This document shows, in pieces, positions 25,694 to 34,184 of a stretch of 64,000 nt of DNA. The position numbers and the translations under genes are program-made. The notes below the pieces were generated by a model that worked only from the letters and a program-made list of their open reading frames with translations, did no database searches and was not told where the DNA came from. This stretch comes from an uncultured cyanobacterium (GTDB lineage Bacteria; Cyanobacteriota; Cyanobacteriia; CACIAM-69d), in the NCBI GenBank assembly GCA_937883785.1, contig CALGDE010000039.1, positions 1-64,000 of the forward strand, read 5' to 3'. Position 1 is the stretch's first letter. Each line of letters opens with the position of its first letter.

Positions 25694-26390
25694 ATGTCTA
25701 GGGGGTAAACAGCAAGTGCATCGGATGGATTTCTCCCCCGTAACGTTTCACCAGCGGTAAATCACCAACGTGAATCACCAGAGGCAAAAGAGGTTTACGC
25801 GGCACCCCTTCCAATCAGCGGTCGATCACCGACAACGAAAGGGCGTGCATCCAACGAAGAATGGCCATGGGCGGCGAGGGTCCTGTGAACCGACTTCACC
25901 AGCGGCAATTGCTCCGTGAGAGCGCTTTACTGACTTTCCAACAGAGGCTCAAAACCTTCAAACTTCCGTTGGACAAAGTCGCAGCAGCGTTTCCTGCACA
26001 ACAAACGCGAAACAGAAGTTAACAATCATTGAAGCCACAAAAGGCTATCACAGTTACCTGGAAATGCAAGCCACCTGTCCGGAGCGTTAGACATAACGGG
26101 GCATTGCTCCCCACCCAGATCCCGGCATCCAAAAACGTAAATCCCCCGAGTTACGGGCAAAGGGTCGCCTAAAGTCCCCACCCCTTCTGACGTTTGCGGC
26201 GATCGCACCCCTGCGTCTTTTCCCTGGCCGATGGGTCAAAATCGTTCCCCGACTTTAATTATTTTTTAATACTTAGGCGAGTGAGTACCACTGCCGGTAA
26301 GCAATCAAAATAATTTGATTGTTAATTCGAAGGCGCCCCACCCAGAAGATAAAATGGTCGGCGGCTAAAGAACGTAAGGAGGGCAAGCCG
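25694..26390. other. Intergenic region between divergent rlpA and purM
   Basis: About 700 bp that must hold both promoters. I find no RNA gene, clear repeat or credible coding frame. Frames at 26026-26208 (minus) and the upstream extension of purM from a TTG at 26319 are not convincing. Confidence 0.4.
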
Positions 26391-27413
26391 GTGGACTATC
26401 GCGAAGCTGGAGTGGATGTGGAAGCGGGGCGGGCGTTTGTGGACCGAATTCGCGATCGCGTTCAGCGCACTTTCCGACCGGAGGTTCTGGGGGGACTAGG
26501 GGGATTTGGGGGCTGTTTTGAAATTCCAGCGGGCTATACCCAGCCGGTATTGGTGTCAGGCACCGACGGCGTTGGCACCAAGCTAAAGCTGGCCCACGCC
26601 ACGGGAATCCACAACACCGTGGGCATTGACCTGGTGGCCATGTGCGTTAACGATGTGCTGACATCGGGGGCGGAGCCGCTGTTTTTCTTGGATTACGTGG
26701 CCACGGGCAAGCTGGAGCCAGAAGATTTAGCCAATGTGGTGGATGGGATTGCGGCCGGATGTGAAGCGTCGGGCTGTGCTCTGTTGGGGGGGGAAACGGC
26801 GGAGATGCCGGGTTTTTATGGGGCGGGGGAATATGATCTGGCGGGATTTTGCGTGGGCATTGTGGAAAAGTCAAAAATTTTAGATGGGTCACAGGTGAGC
26901 GTGGGGGATGTGGCGATCGCCCTGCCTAGCTCAGGCATCCATAGCAACGGCTTTAGTTTGGTGCGCAAAATTGTGGCAGATGCGGGGCTCGCCTGGGGTG
27001 ATTCCATTGACTCCTTAGGAAAAGCCACGTTAGGACAGGTGATGCTGACGCCCACGCATCTATATGTAAAGCCAATTTTGGCGCTGCTGAAATCAGCCGT
27101 TGACATCCACAGCATGGCCCACGTAACCGGGGGGGGCTTACCGGAGAATTTGCCCCGGTGTTTGCAGGACGGACAGGGATTTAAAATTCAAACCCAAAGT
27201 TGGCAGCCTTTGCCGGTATTTAACTGGCTGGAAAGCACGGGTAAAGTAGAACGCCTAGAAATGTTCAATACCTTTAATATGGGCGTTGGTTTTGTGGTGG
27301 TGGTTCCGGCGGATTCGGCGGACAAAGCGATGAAGATTTTGCGGCAGCAGAATACCAAGCCCTGGATTATTGGCGAAGTGGTGGCAGGGAACCGCACGGT
27401 AGCGCTGGCTTAG
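26391..27413 (+). CDS. purM: Phosphoribosylformylglycinamidine cyclo-ligase
   Basis: 340 residues when started at GTG 26391. This start is fixed by a near-perfect ribosome-binding site AAGGAGGG at 26376-26383, seven bases upstream, and by the normal PurM N-terminus ([13 protein letters not shown]). PurM closes the imidazole ring (FGAM to AIR, using ATP) in purine synthesis. The signature [14 protein letters not shown] and [11 protein letters not shown] are present. A TTG at 26319 would add 24 unrelated residues. Convergent with miaE. Confidence 0.97.
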   Translation: MDYREAGVDVEAGRAFVDRIRDRVQRTFRPEVLGGLGGFGGCFEIPAGYTQPVLVSGTDGVGTKLKLAHATGIHNTVGIDLVAMCVNDVLTSGAEPLFFLDYVATGKLEPEDLANVVDGIAAGCEASGCALLGGETAEMPGFYGAGEYDLAGFCVGIVEKSKILDGSQVSVGDVAIALPSSGIHSNGFSLVRKIVADAGLAWGDSIDSLGKATLGQVMLTPTHLYVKPILALLKSAVDIHSMAHVTGGGLPENLPRCLQDGQGFKIQTQSWQPLPVFNWLESTGKVERLEMFNTFNMGVGFVVVVPADSADKAMKILRQQNTKPWIIGEVVAGNRTVALA

Positions 27414-27450
27414 GGGCGCACTAATGCCTCGCCACCCCATGGGCATCGCT

Positions 27451-28140
27451 TTAACTATGAACCCGAGGATGGTGATGCAAGGTAGATAAAATTTCGCTTT
27501 CTACGGTTGCCAGTTCATCCAGGCGTTGCTCAGCCGTCTCCGCATCAAATTCCCGCTTTGCCAATACCCAGTAGGCGCCATAGTGACGTGCCTCCGACGC
27601 CATTAACCCCCGATAGAAGGCTGCAAGTTTGGGATCCGGGCAGTGCTGCCCCAACAGCCCCAGCCGCTCATGGCTGCGAGCCTCAATTAATCCCGCCACT
27701 AGCAGGCTATCCAAAAAGCGGTGGGGATCCTGACGGCGAATCAGCGATCGCAAACGTCCCCCATAGGGAGGAGCCTTGGGAGCCCGAAGCTTCACTCCTC
27801 GCTTCCGCAGCCATCGATTTACCTGTTCAAAATGCTCCAGTTCCTCCTGGGCGATCGCCGTCAGCGCCTTCACCAACATCGGTTTCGCTGGATATTGGGA
27901 CATAATTTGAATCGCCACCGCCGCCGCCTTCCGCTCACACTGGGCATGGTCCAGCAAAATCTCGTCCATGTGGGCGATCGCCTGGTCCACCCAAGCCTGG
28001 GACGTGGCTGACTTGAGAAAGCGAATTTTGGGAAATTCGTTATCCGCCAGCATTCCCTCTGCCAACGGGGCATCGATGGGTGTTTCCCCGGGGGAAACAA
28101 CGGAGTTGGCGTTATTCGTACCGGTGTGAACTGCGGCCAT
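27451..28140 (-). CDS. miaE: tRNA-(ms2io6A) hydroxylase
   Basis: 229 residues, ferritin-like di-iron monooxygenase that hydroxylates 2-methylthio-N6-isopentenyladenosine at position 37 of tRNA. The carboxylate-bridged iron ligands are seen in DHAQCERKAA, QEELEHFEQV, IEARSHERL and SEARHYGAYW. Complete, single gene, convergent with purM (37-bp gap) and divergent from the holin-like gene. Confidence 0.94.
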   Translation of the reverse strand: MAAVHTGTNNANSVVSPGETPIDAPLAEGMLADNEFPKIRFLKSATSQAWVDQAIAHMDEILLDHAQCERKAAAVAIQIMSQYPAKPMLVKALTAIAQEELEHFEQVNRWLRKRGVKLRAPKAPPYGGRLRSLIRRQDPHRFLDSLLVAGLIEARSHERLGLLGQHCPDPKLAAFYRGLMASEARHYGAYWVLAKREFDAETAEQRLDELATVESEILSTLHHHPRVHS

Positions 28141-28331
28141 GGGTTAACGCAATAAGCTCAAAATACATTGATAGTTCAGTACGATAGACCGCCCCTTAAG
28201 CGGCAGTCACCGTAGAAAAAGACTGCGAAAAGTCCCCTAGAGGACAACTAAGAAATATCTCAATCCGGTGGGAAAGCGAGAAGCCAGCGGTTATCAAGAG
28301 GAAGCAGCAATCTATCCTATCCCCATTAATT

Positions 28332-28694
28332 ATGCCTGTATCCTTTATCATCACGGTCGTCATTACCGCCATTAGCCTGCTTATTATGAGCAAGCTGCCC
28401 CTGGGCATTCAAATTGACTCTCCCCTAAAAGCTCTGATTTCTGGATTTGTTATCGGGGTGTTTAACGCGATCGCCCAGCTGGTGCCCGGTTGGCTCACCC
28501 TTCCCTTCAAGGTTCTCACCCTAGGGCTATTTTCCTTTATTGTCAGCGTAATTATTTTTGGATTGTCTGCCTGGCTAATCAAAGGATTCCGCCTAAAGTG
28601 GGGCATTTGGAGCGCAATTTTAGGGGCAGCACTGCTCGCATTCCTAAACTCAGTTTTAGAGTATGTTCTGACAACAATTCTAAAGCTTGGCTAG
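28332..28694 (+). CDS. Phage-holin superfamily IV-like membrane protein
   Basis: 120 residues with four hydrophobic helices, the pattern of the Mycobacterial 4-TMS phage holin family (PF04020-type) that is widespread on bacterial chromosomes outside prophages. No phage gene is nearby, so a lytic role is not implied. Single gene; the 109 bp after it, before the cyclase stop codon, hold no clear terminator. Confidence 0.85.
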   Translation: MPVSFIITVVITAISLLIMSKLPLGIQIDSPLKALISGFVIGVFNAIAQLVPGWLTLPFKVLTLGLFSFIVSVIIFGLSAWLIKGFRLKWGIWSAILGAALLAFLNSVLEYVLTTILKLG

Positions 28695-28803
28695 GCTACA
28701 TCAGCCCTAAGCCAGTTAGCCTCAATGTTAGCTAATCAATTTAGCTAATCAATAAAAATCAAATTGTATAGAAGCCGAGTCGAGTCAACGGACGCCAGGA
28801 ACA

Positions 28804-31800
28804 CTACTTGTGGGTAAGCCGTAAAACGCCATCCCACTGTTCCCCAAGTCCCTCTCGCTCGGCTTCTTCTAATCGGTCCAAGTAATACAGCGCACAACTA
28901 TCGCCAGGATTAATATCTAACACTTCAGAAAAGCCCTGGCGAGAGTCTGCTAGCCGACCTTCGCAGTAGTCCCTAACCGCTTTTTCAAACGCGTCGCAGG
29001 TGGCAACCTTTAAATCAAATTCACTGGGACCATCCCCATCAAACACCTCATATAGCCCAGTTACATTTCGCTTTCCTTTAACGATCGCTGAGCCCAAAAA
29101 CCGTAGATGAAACGGATGATCAGAGCCTAACCAATTAACGGTTTCTTCCGATACCAAGAGGGACGCGCCATAAACTTTCGTTAGTCCTTCTAAACGAGCT
29201 GCTAAGTTGACGTTGTCGGATAGGGCATCCCCCTGCATTCGGTCTTTTTCGCCAATAATTCCCATCATAATTGGACCGCAGTGGATAGCGATTCCAATGC
29301 GGATAATGGCGTCTCCCCTGGAGAAATTACCGTTGCCATTTTCGCCGTTACTGACACCACTATTTAATTCGTCATGGGTGGCGTTGCTTTGCTCGAGAAC
29401 AGCTTTGCGACGGCGCTCTCTGACGGCTTTTAATTTGGCGATCGCCGCACTGATGGCATCCTGGGGACCATTGGGAAATACAGTCATCACGCCGTCTCCT
29501 AAGTACTTCATAATAATGCCGCCGTGACCGCGCAAAATCGGACTAACCAGCTGTAAATAGCGATTGATAAACTCAAACCCTTCCCGCGATGTCATGCCCT
29601 CCGCCATGCTGGTAAAACCGCGAATATCGCTAAACATAATCGCCATTTCTCGGTCCACATGATCCCCTAGCTTGACGTCCAAAATACTTTCCTTGTCTAG
29701 GAATTCTAAATAGGCGTGGGGGACAAATCTTTGGTAAGCCGAACTGATTTTTGAAAGATGAATATGGGTGTTAATTCGCATTAACAACTCATCTTTAATA
29801 AAGGGCTTTGTTAAATAATCATTGGCTCCACATTTAAAGCCCATAATTAAGTCGTCTAGACGATCCTTTGCGGTCAGCATAATTACCGGAAGCTGAGCCG
29901 CCAGGCGAGTTTCTCGGATTTTTTTACAGACGTCATAGCCCGATAGGTTAGGCATCATAATATCCAGCAACACCAGGTCAATAGGCTGGGCCAAAGTGTT
30001 TAAGACCTTTAGGGCTTCTTGACCACTGGCGGCAACGGTCACTGAATACCCCTCAAAGCTCAGGAAATTCTCCAGTACCCGCAAGTTCACCGGCTCGTCG
30101 TCGACGATTAAAATCTTGCCCTGGTGGCGACCATTGCTGGTGGGTTCAGAAGCCAGAGCGGGCAAGGATGTGGCGGGAGCAGGGGGGGCGATCGCCGATC
30201 CGTGGCGACGACGACGGAGCAGGCGCTTACTATCTAGCCCCGCAGCGGGACTGTCGGCAATGGGCAACGTGACGGTAAATGTGGACCCTTGTCCCAATGT
30301 GGAGCTTACGGCGATACTGCCCGAGTGCAAATCCACCAGTTGTTTAGTTACCGCCAGCCCCAGACCAGCACCGCCGTGACGACGGGAAGTGGACCCGTCT
30401 CCCTGCTCAAAGGACTCAAAGATTCGCTCGAGGTTTTTCTGGGCAATGCCCGGTCCCGTGTCCGACACGGCAATGGCGATCGCCTTCGTTGCCCCCCTGC
30501 CCTGGGTTACCGCTTTGGCCTTGACCTGCACCTTCCCCTTTTCCGTAAATTTAATGGCGTTGCCGATCAAGTTGTACAAAATTTGCTGAATTCGATCCTC
30601 GTCCCCCAATAGTGGAGGCAGCCCCATCGGACTATCATGAGTAACCGTAATCAGGCGATCGCCCACAAGCACCTGGGTCACCGCCAACACCGCATCAATA
30701 CAGCCTTTAACATCCACTGCCTTTAGCTCCAGCTCCAGGCGACCGTTTTTAAGCTGGGCAAAATCCAAAATATCGTCCACCAAATTGGCTAGCCGCCGCC
30801 CGCTGTCAGCAATTAGGCGCAGATTCTCCTCCTGGGGCTTATGCATCGGTCCGGCGGTGCCTTGGATCAGAGCCTCCGATAGTCCCACAATGCCGTGAAT
30901 GGGGGTCCGCAGCTCATGGGAAGTATTAGCCAGAAACTCGTCTTTAAGCTCATCCAGGCGTTTTAACTCCTGATTTTTCTCCTCCAGGGTCACCGCATAT
31001 TTACGCAAATCATCGCGCGATCGCTCCAAAGCATTCCACAGGCTAATAAACATGGCGGAGCCCGTGGACATGTTCCACACCAGCAACGGCGACACCGCCG
31101 GAATGGACCAGCCGCTATTAAAACTCAAGTAGGACACCGCCAAAATACTGGCGCTTCCCAGCAACATCACCCCGATTCCTTTGGAAATGCGCTGACGGTA
31201 GGTGCCATAAATAGCGCCGCCAATGCCCCACGCCAAAATCCACGCCAGCACCGCGCTTTTTACCGGAGCCTGCTGCATCACCCGTCCATCCAAGGCAGCG
31301 CTCACAATTTGGCTGGCGATATTGGCATGAATTACCACCCCGGGCATCAGGGGACGGCTGGGCAACAGGGCGCTGTTGTAGGGGGTTTGAAACTCGTCAT
31401 TGGTGCTGGGGGCAATGGGACCAATCAACACAATGCGATCGCGGAACAATCCCTCCGGCACCCGTCCAGCCACCACATCCGCCAAGGAAATATGCAAAAA
31501 GCTGTCCAAGGTGCCGCGATAGTTAAGAAAAATTTGATAGCCGCCACTATCCGGCATGTAATCCCCCACCTTGGGAGTAACGGGGCGAAACAGAGCCTGC
31601 CCGATTTTCAGGACCTGCTCCTTCGGGTCTATCACCCCCAATTCCAGCCCCTGATCTTCCAAATATTTCAACGCCAGCCGGGAGGCCAACCCCTCGCGAT
31701 ATACCCCATCGCTGCGAAAGATGCCCACAATACCGCGGCGCACTCGACCATCTAAATCCTGTACCGAATCGTTGGAGGTCACCCGGTCCACCCGGTCCAA

Positions 31801-32217
31801 GGTGGGCGGTGGCGCCACTGGCTGTCCCCCTACTTTTTCGATGCCGTAAAGGTTTTCCGTCTTCTCAAATAGCTCAACAAGTTCCGCATTTCCCGGCTCC
31901 ACGGGCAAGTCACGGTATAGATCCAATCCAATGGAGTGGGGATCTTGGGCGTCAATGGCGCGAATAACTTTGGTCAGAAACTCATCTGACGCCGGCCACT
32001 GACCAGCTAGCTGAATATCAGACTCGTCAATGGTGACAATAACAATGCGATCATCCTTAGGCTCGGGGATCCGCCACCGCACATAGGTATCCCTAAGGGC
32101 CCATTCCAAAAAGGCAAAGCCTCCGGAAAGGCTGCCAAGGATACCGACGGAGGACACGAGGGCTCCAATGATTAACCCACGTTGCCAAGGTTGAATCCGC
32201 TTAAAAGGTAGGGTCAT
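28804..32217 (-). CDS. CHASE2 histidine kinase-receiver-adenylate cyclase
   Basis: About 1137 residues from ATG 32217 (a TTG at 32271 would add 18). Order: N-terminal membrane helix, extracellular CHASE2 domain (DDRIVIVTIDESDI, SIGLDLYRDLP), three membrane helices (about 330-400), a coiled linker and HisKA (NTSHELRTPIHGIVG). HATPase follows (LIGNAIKFTEKG, DTGPGIAQ, GAGLGLAVT), then a receiver with the phospho-Asp in LVLLDIMMPNLSGYD and LTKPF. Last is a class III cyclase. Its metal-binding Asp residues lie in MFSDIRGFTSM and YLGDGVMTVF, and the Lys in IMKYLGD suggests ATP as substrate (inference). It combines phosphotransfer with a second-messenger output in one chain. It is the last of four co-directional genes from 40010. 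Confidence 0.93.
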   Translation of the reverse strand: MTLPFKRIQPWQRGLIIGALVSSVGILGSLSGGFAFLEWALRDTYVRWRIPEPKDDRIVIVTIDESDIQLAGQWPASDEFLTKVIRAIDAQDPHSIGLDLYRDLPVEPGNAELVELFEKTENLYGIEKVGGQPVAPPPTLDRVDRVTSNDSVQDLDGRVRRGIVGIFRSDGVYREGLASRLALKYLEDQGLELGVIDPKEQVLKIGQALFRPVTPKVGDYMPDSGGYQIFLNYRGTLDSFLHISLADVVAGRVPEGLFRDRIVLIGPIAPSTNDEFQTPYNSALLPSRPLMPGVVIHANIASQIVSAALDGRVMQQAPVKSAVLAWILAWGIGGAIYGTYRQRISKGIGVMLLGSASILAVSYLSFNSGWSIPAVSPLLVWNMSTGSAMFISLWNALERSRDDLRKYAVTLEEKNQELKRLDELKDEFLANTSHELRTPIHGIVGLSEALIQGTAGPMHKPQEENLRLIADSGRRLANLVDDILDFAQLKNGRLELELKAVDVKGCIDAVLAVTQVLVGDRLITVTHDSPMGLPPLLGDEDRIQQILYNLIGNAIKFTEKGKVQVKAKAVTQGRGATKAIAIAVSDTGPGIAQKNLERIFESFEQGDGSTSRRHGGAGLGLAVTKQLVDLHSGSIAVSSTLGQGSTFTVTLPIADSPAAGLDSKRLLRRRRHGSAIAPPAPATSLPALASEPTSNGRHQGKILIVDDEPVNLRVLENFLSFEGYSVTVAASGQEALKVLNTLAQPIDLVLLDIMMPNLSGYDVCKKIRETRLAAQLPVIMLTAKDRLDDLIMGFKCGANDYLTKPFIKDELLMRINTHIHLSKISSAYQRFVPHAYLEFLDKESILDVKLGDHVDREMAIMFSDIRGFTSMAEGMTSREGFEFINRYLQLVSPILRGHGGIIMKYLGDGVMTVFPNGPQDAISAAIAKLKAVRERRRKAVLEQSNATHDELNSGVSNGENGNGNFSRGDAIIRIGIAIHCGPIMMGIIGEKDRMQGDALSDNVNLAARLEGLTKVYGASLLVSEETVNWLGSDHPFHLRFLGSAIVKGKRNVTGLYEVFDGDGPSEFDLKVATCDAFEKAVRDYCEGRLADSRQGFSEVLDINPGDSCALYYLDRLEEAEREGLGEQWDGVLRLTHK

Positions 32218-32591
32218 GGGCAGTGTCTCAAAGCGCTCGCAGGACAATGCTGCAGGTAGCGCCCAGCTCAATCATGTAATGGCAATTGCACACCCTAAGT
32301 ATGGTCTACTTTTGATCCCCTTTCCGCCCTGGTTTTTAACAATCTGATGCCTGAAAAGCCTGAGTCATCTTGGGTGCGCTGGGAGCTTTCCAAAAGAATC
32401 AGCTTCAAAAGCTGAAGTAGAAATCACTGGCGTGGCAATTGACGTTAGAAAATCAACGTTAAAGCCAGAGGGACTGAGTCTTCGAAAAGTCCCAGCCCCT
32501 GTAATTTGTTCCTAGTCTGAACCGTTTTGCCAAGGCAAGTGTCGCCTGCTTTAATTTTGCGATGTTGGCGTTGCAGGGCTTTTGGCTGAGT
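32218..32591. other. Gap between DUF928 gene and CHASE2 gene
   Basis: 374 bp, both neighbours on the minus strand. I see no strong terminator hairpin or repeat. It is long enough to hold an independent promoter for the CHASE2 gene, so the four-gene run from 40010 to 28804 need not be one operon. Confidence 0.4.
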
Positions 32592-33659
32592 TTAGTTTTC
32601 AACCATGGCATCAACGGGCAGCAAGGGCGCCGACGCCACATCTCCCAAGCCCACTTGCACCAGCAAATCAGACCATTCTTCCGCAAGTTCAGCGTTATCG
32701 GGATTCAGTCGTCGAGCGTTGGCTAGCACCTGGAGGGTGTCGGTCCAAAGCCCTGCTTCGGCCAAGTCAACGGCTTGCTCTAGGGCGATCGCCGGAGTCA
32801 GCCCCTCCAAGGTGGCGTCATCTAAACTAGCCACGCCAATGGCAGCGTTATCCCCTACACGAGATATTAGAGTACGCAGCACAGGGGTGTCGGGAGCTAA
32901 CTGCTCTTCCGGTGCCAGGAACACCACTTGCCACAGATAATCCCGCCCTACTTCTAAATCGGGGGCGTCGCTAGGCAGAGACACTTCTACAATGCCGTTG
33001 TCCTCGGTCAAATTAACCTGGGTTTGGTGGTGATAGTCACCGTCCAAATCCTGGATGCTAACGAAGGCGCGATCAGCGCCCGTCTCCGGCAGGTACAGCA
33101 TTAACGATGGGCGGCTGTTGCGGGTTTGGGTGTAGCTACCCGGGGGCAACAACGCCAAGGCGTCATCGCTTACAGACTCGCGACTGCCGGTGCCCACGGT
33201 GGTGGTAGGTGCCGGAGCATTGGGGGGAGCAAATCGGACACGACCACGGCTGCCAGAACCCACGGTGGTGGTAGGCGCTGGGGCATTGGGGGGAGCAAAT
33301 CGAACGCGACCACGACTGCCAGAACCCACGGTGGTGCGGGGGCGAGCGTTATCTGGCGGAATAAAGCGGACGCGGCTGGATTTCGCTGCCACCGATAGGG
33401 ATTCTGATAGATCCCAGCTCAATGATTGAGTGTTGCCTGTTTCAACGCTGCTTTTCTCGACGCTGCTTTTTTCGACGTTGCCTTTTCCAACAGCAGGGGC
33501 TTCGGGAGCGGCGATCGCCTGAGGTGCCATTAACCCAACGCTCAAAACAGAGACGAACAAAGCGCTAAGGGAAAACTGCGATCGCCGGGAAGCCTTAACT
33601 AACCGCCCACGGGATACCGTAATTGGAGTGCGTTGGGGGAGTGTAAATAAACGAATCAT
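32592..33659 (-). CDS. DUF928 exported protein with internal repeats
   Basis: 355 residues. A signal peptide lies at about 30-51 (FSLSALFVSVLSVGLMAPQAIA-A). VEKSS-type pentads at 62-75 are encoded by a 15-bp tandem repeat, 33441-33485. A 22-residue repeat (RVRFAPPNAPAPTTTVGSGS-type) occurs nearly three times at 96-160. A DUF928 domain (about 165-300) includes ALLPPGSYTQTRNSRPSLMLY and DLEVGRDYLWQVVF. DUF928 is a cyanobacterial family of unknown function, usually encoded next to CHAT, CHASE2 or haemagglutinin-like genes, as here. Probably periplasmic or surface-exposed. Confidence 0.88.
   Translation of the reverse strand: MIRLFTLPQRTPITVSRGRLVKASRRSQFSLSALFVSVLSVGLMAPQAIAAPEAPAVGKGNVEKSSVEKSSVETGNTQSLSWDLSESLSVAAKSSRVRFIPPDNARPRTTVGSGSRGRVRFAPPNAPAPTTTVGSGSRGRVRFAPPNAPAPTTTVGTGSRESVSDDALALLPPGSYTQTRNSRPSLMLYLPETGADRAFVSIQDLDGDYHHQTQVNLTEDNGIVEVSLPSDAPDLEVGRDYLWQVVFLAPEEQLAPDTPVLRTLISRVGDNAAIGVASLDDATLEGLTPAIALEQAVDLAEAGLWTDTLQVLANARRLNPDNAELAEEWSDLLVQVGLGDVASAPLLPVDAMVEN
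33180..33374 (-). repeat. In-frame 66-bp tandem repeat in the DUF928 gene
   Basis: The coding region for residues 96-160 holds nearly three copies of a 66-bp unit. The two inner copies are almost identical at the nucleotide level (GGCATTGGGGGGAGCAAATC in both), indicating recent duplication or gene conversion. Confidence 0.85.
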
Positions 33660-34184
33660 GGTCGAGAAGGTGCGGTTGGAAGGAAACGAAGAACAGATAG
33701 TGCCTGCATAGAATACTTCGTAAAGATGCAGGATGCAGCAAAATTACTGACACATCGAAAGATAGAACTTAAACCTTACCCTTGTTTTAATTTTAACAGT
33801 TGCGAGGCTTATCGCCACTTAAGTAATGGGGTGGAACGGTTGAAAATCTGTGGGATCTTGAGTTTTTAAGGATAATTAATCCGCACTTAATATGAGTCTT
33901 ACTTAAGAATCCCCCTGGGGCTTGGATTTCAGCGATTAGGAATCAATAAACCCTCGCAAACATCAAGAAATATGAGGGAATGACGCCTGGCTGGGTTGGC
34001 ATAACAAACGTTACATTTTTATTGCGCAGCGGATTTCGTTTTTTATTTTGACTTTTATGTTCAGCTTTTTGGCTTGGCTTTTTGACTTGGCTTTTTACTC
34101 AGCTTCTGTGCTGTTTTTTGATCGCGTATTCTTGACTGCGTAAGTGCGTGTGTAGATGCCTTGAGTTCTCCTGTTCCCTTTGTA
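33660..34184. other. Gap between CHAT gene and DUF928 gene
   Basis: 525 bp between co-directional minus-strand genes. A diverged 13-bp tandem repeat (GCTTTTTGGCTTG, GCTTTTTGACTTG) occurs around 34067-34105. No gene or RNA is recognised. It probably contains the promoter of the DUF928 gene. Confidence 0.4.

Noticed and set aside
28332-28694. Prophage remnant suggested by the holin-like gene
   Set aside because: This four-helix family is common on bacterial chromosomes, and no other phage gene or attachment site is nearby.
33126-33398. 90-codon plus-strand frame with repeats
   Set aside because: It is the antisense of the in-frame 66-bp repeat of the DUF928 gene.
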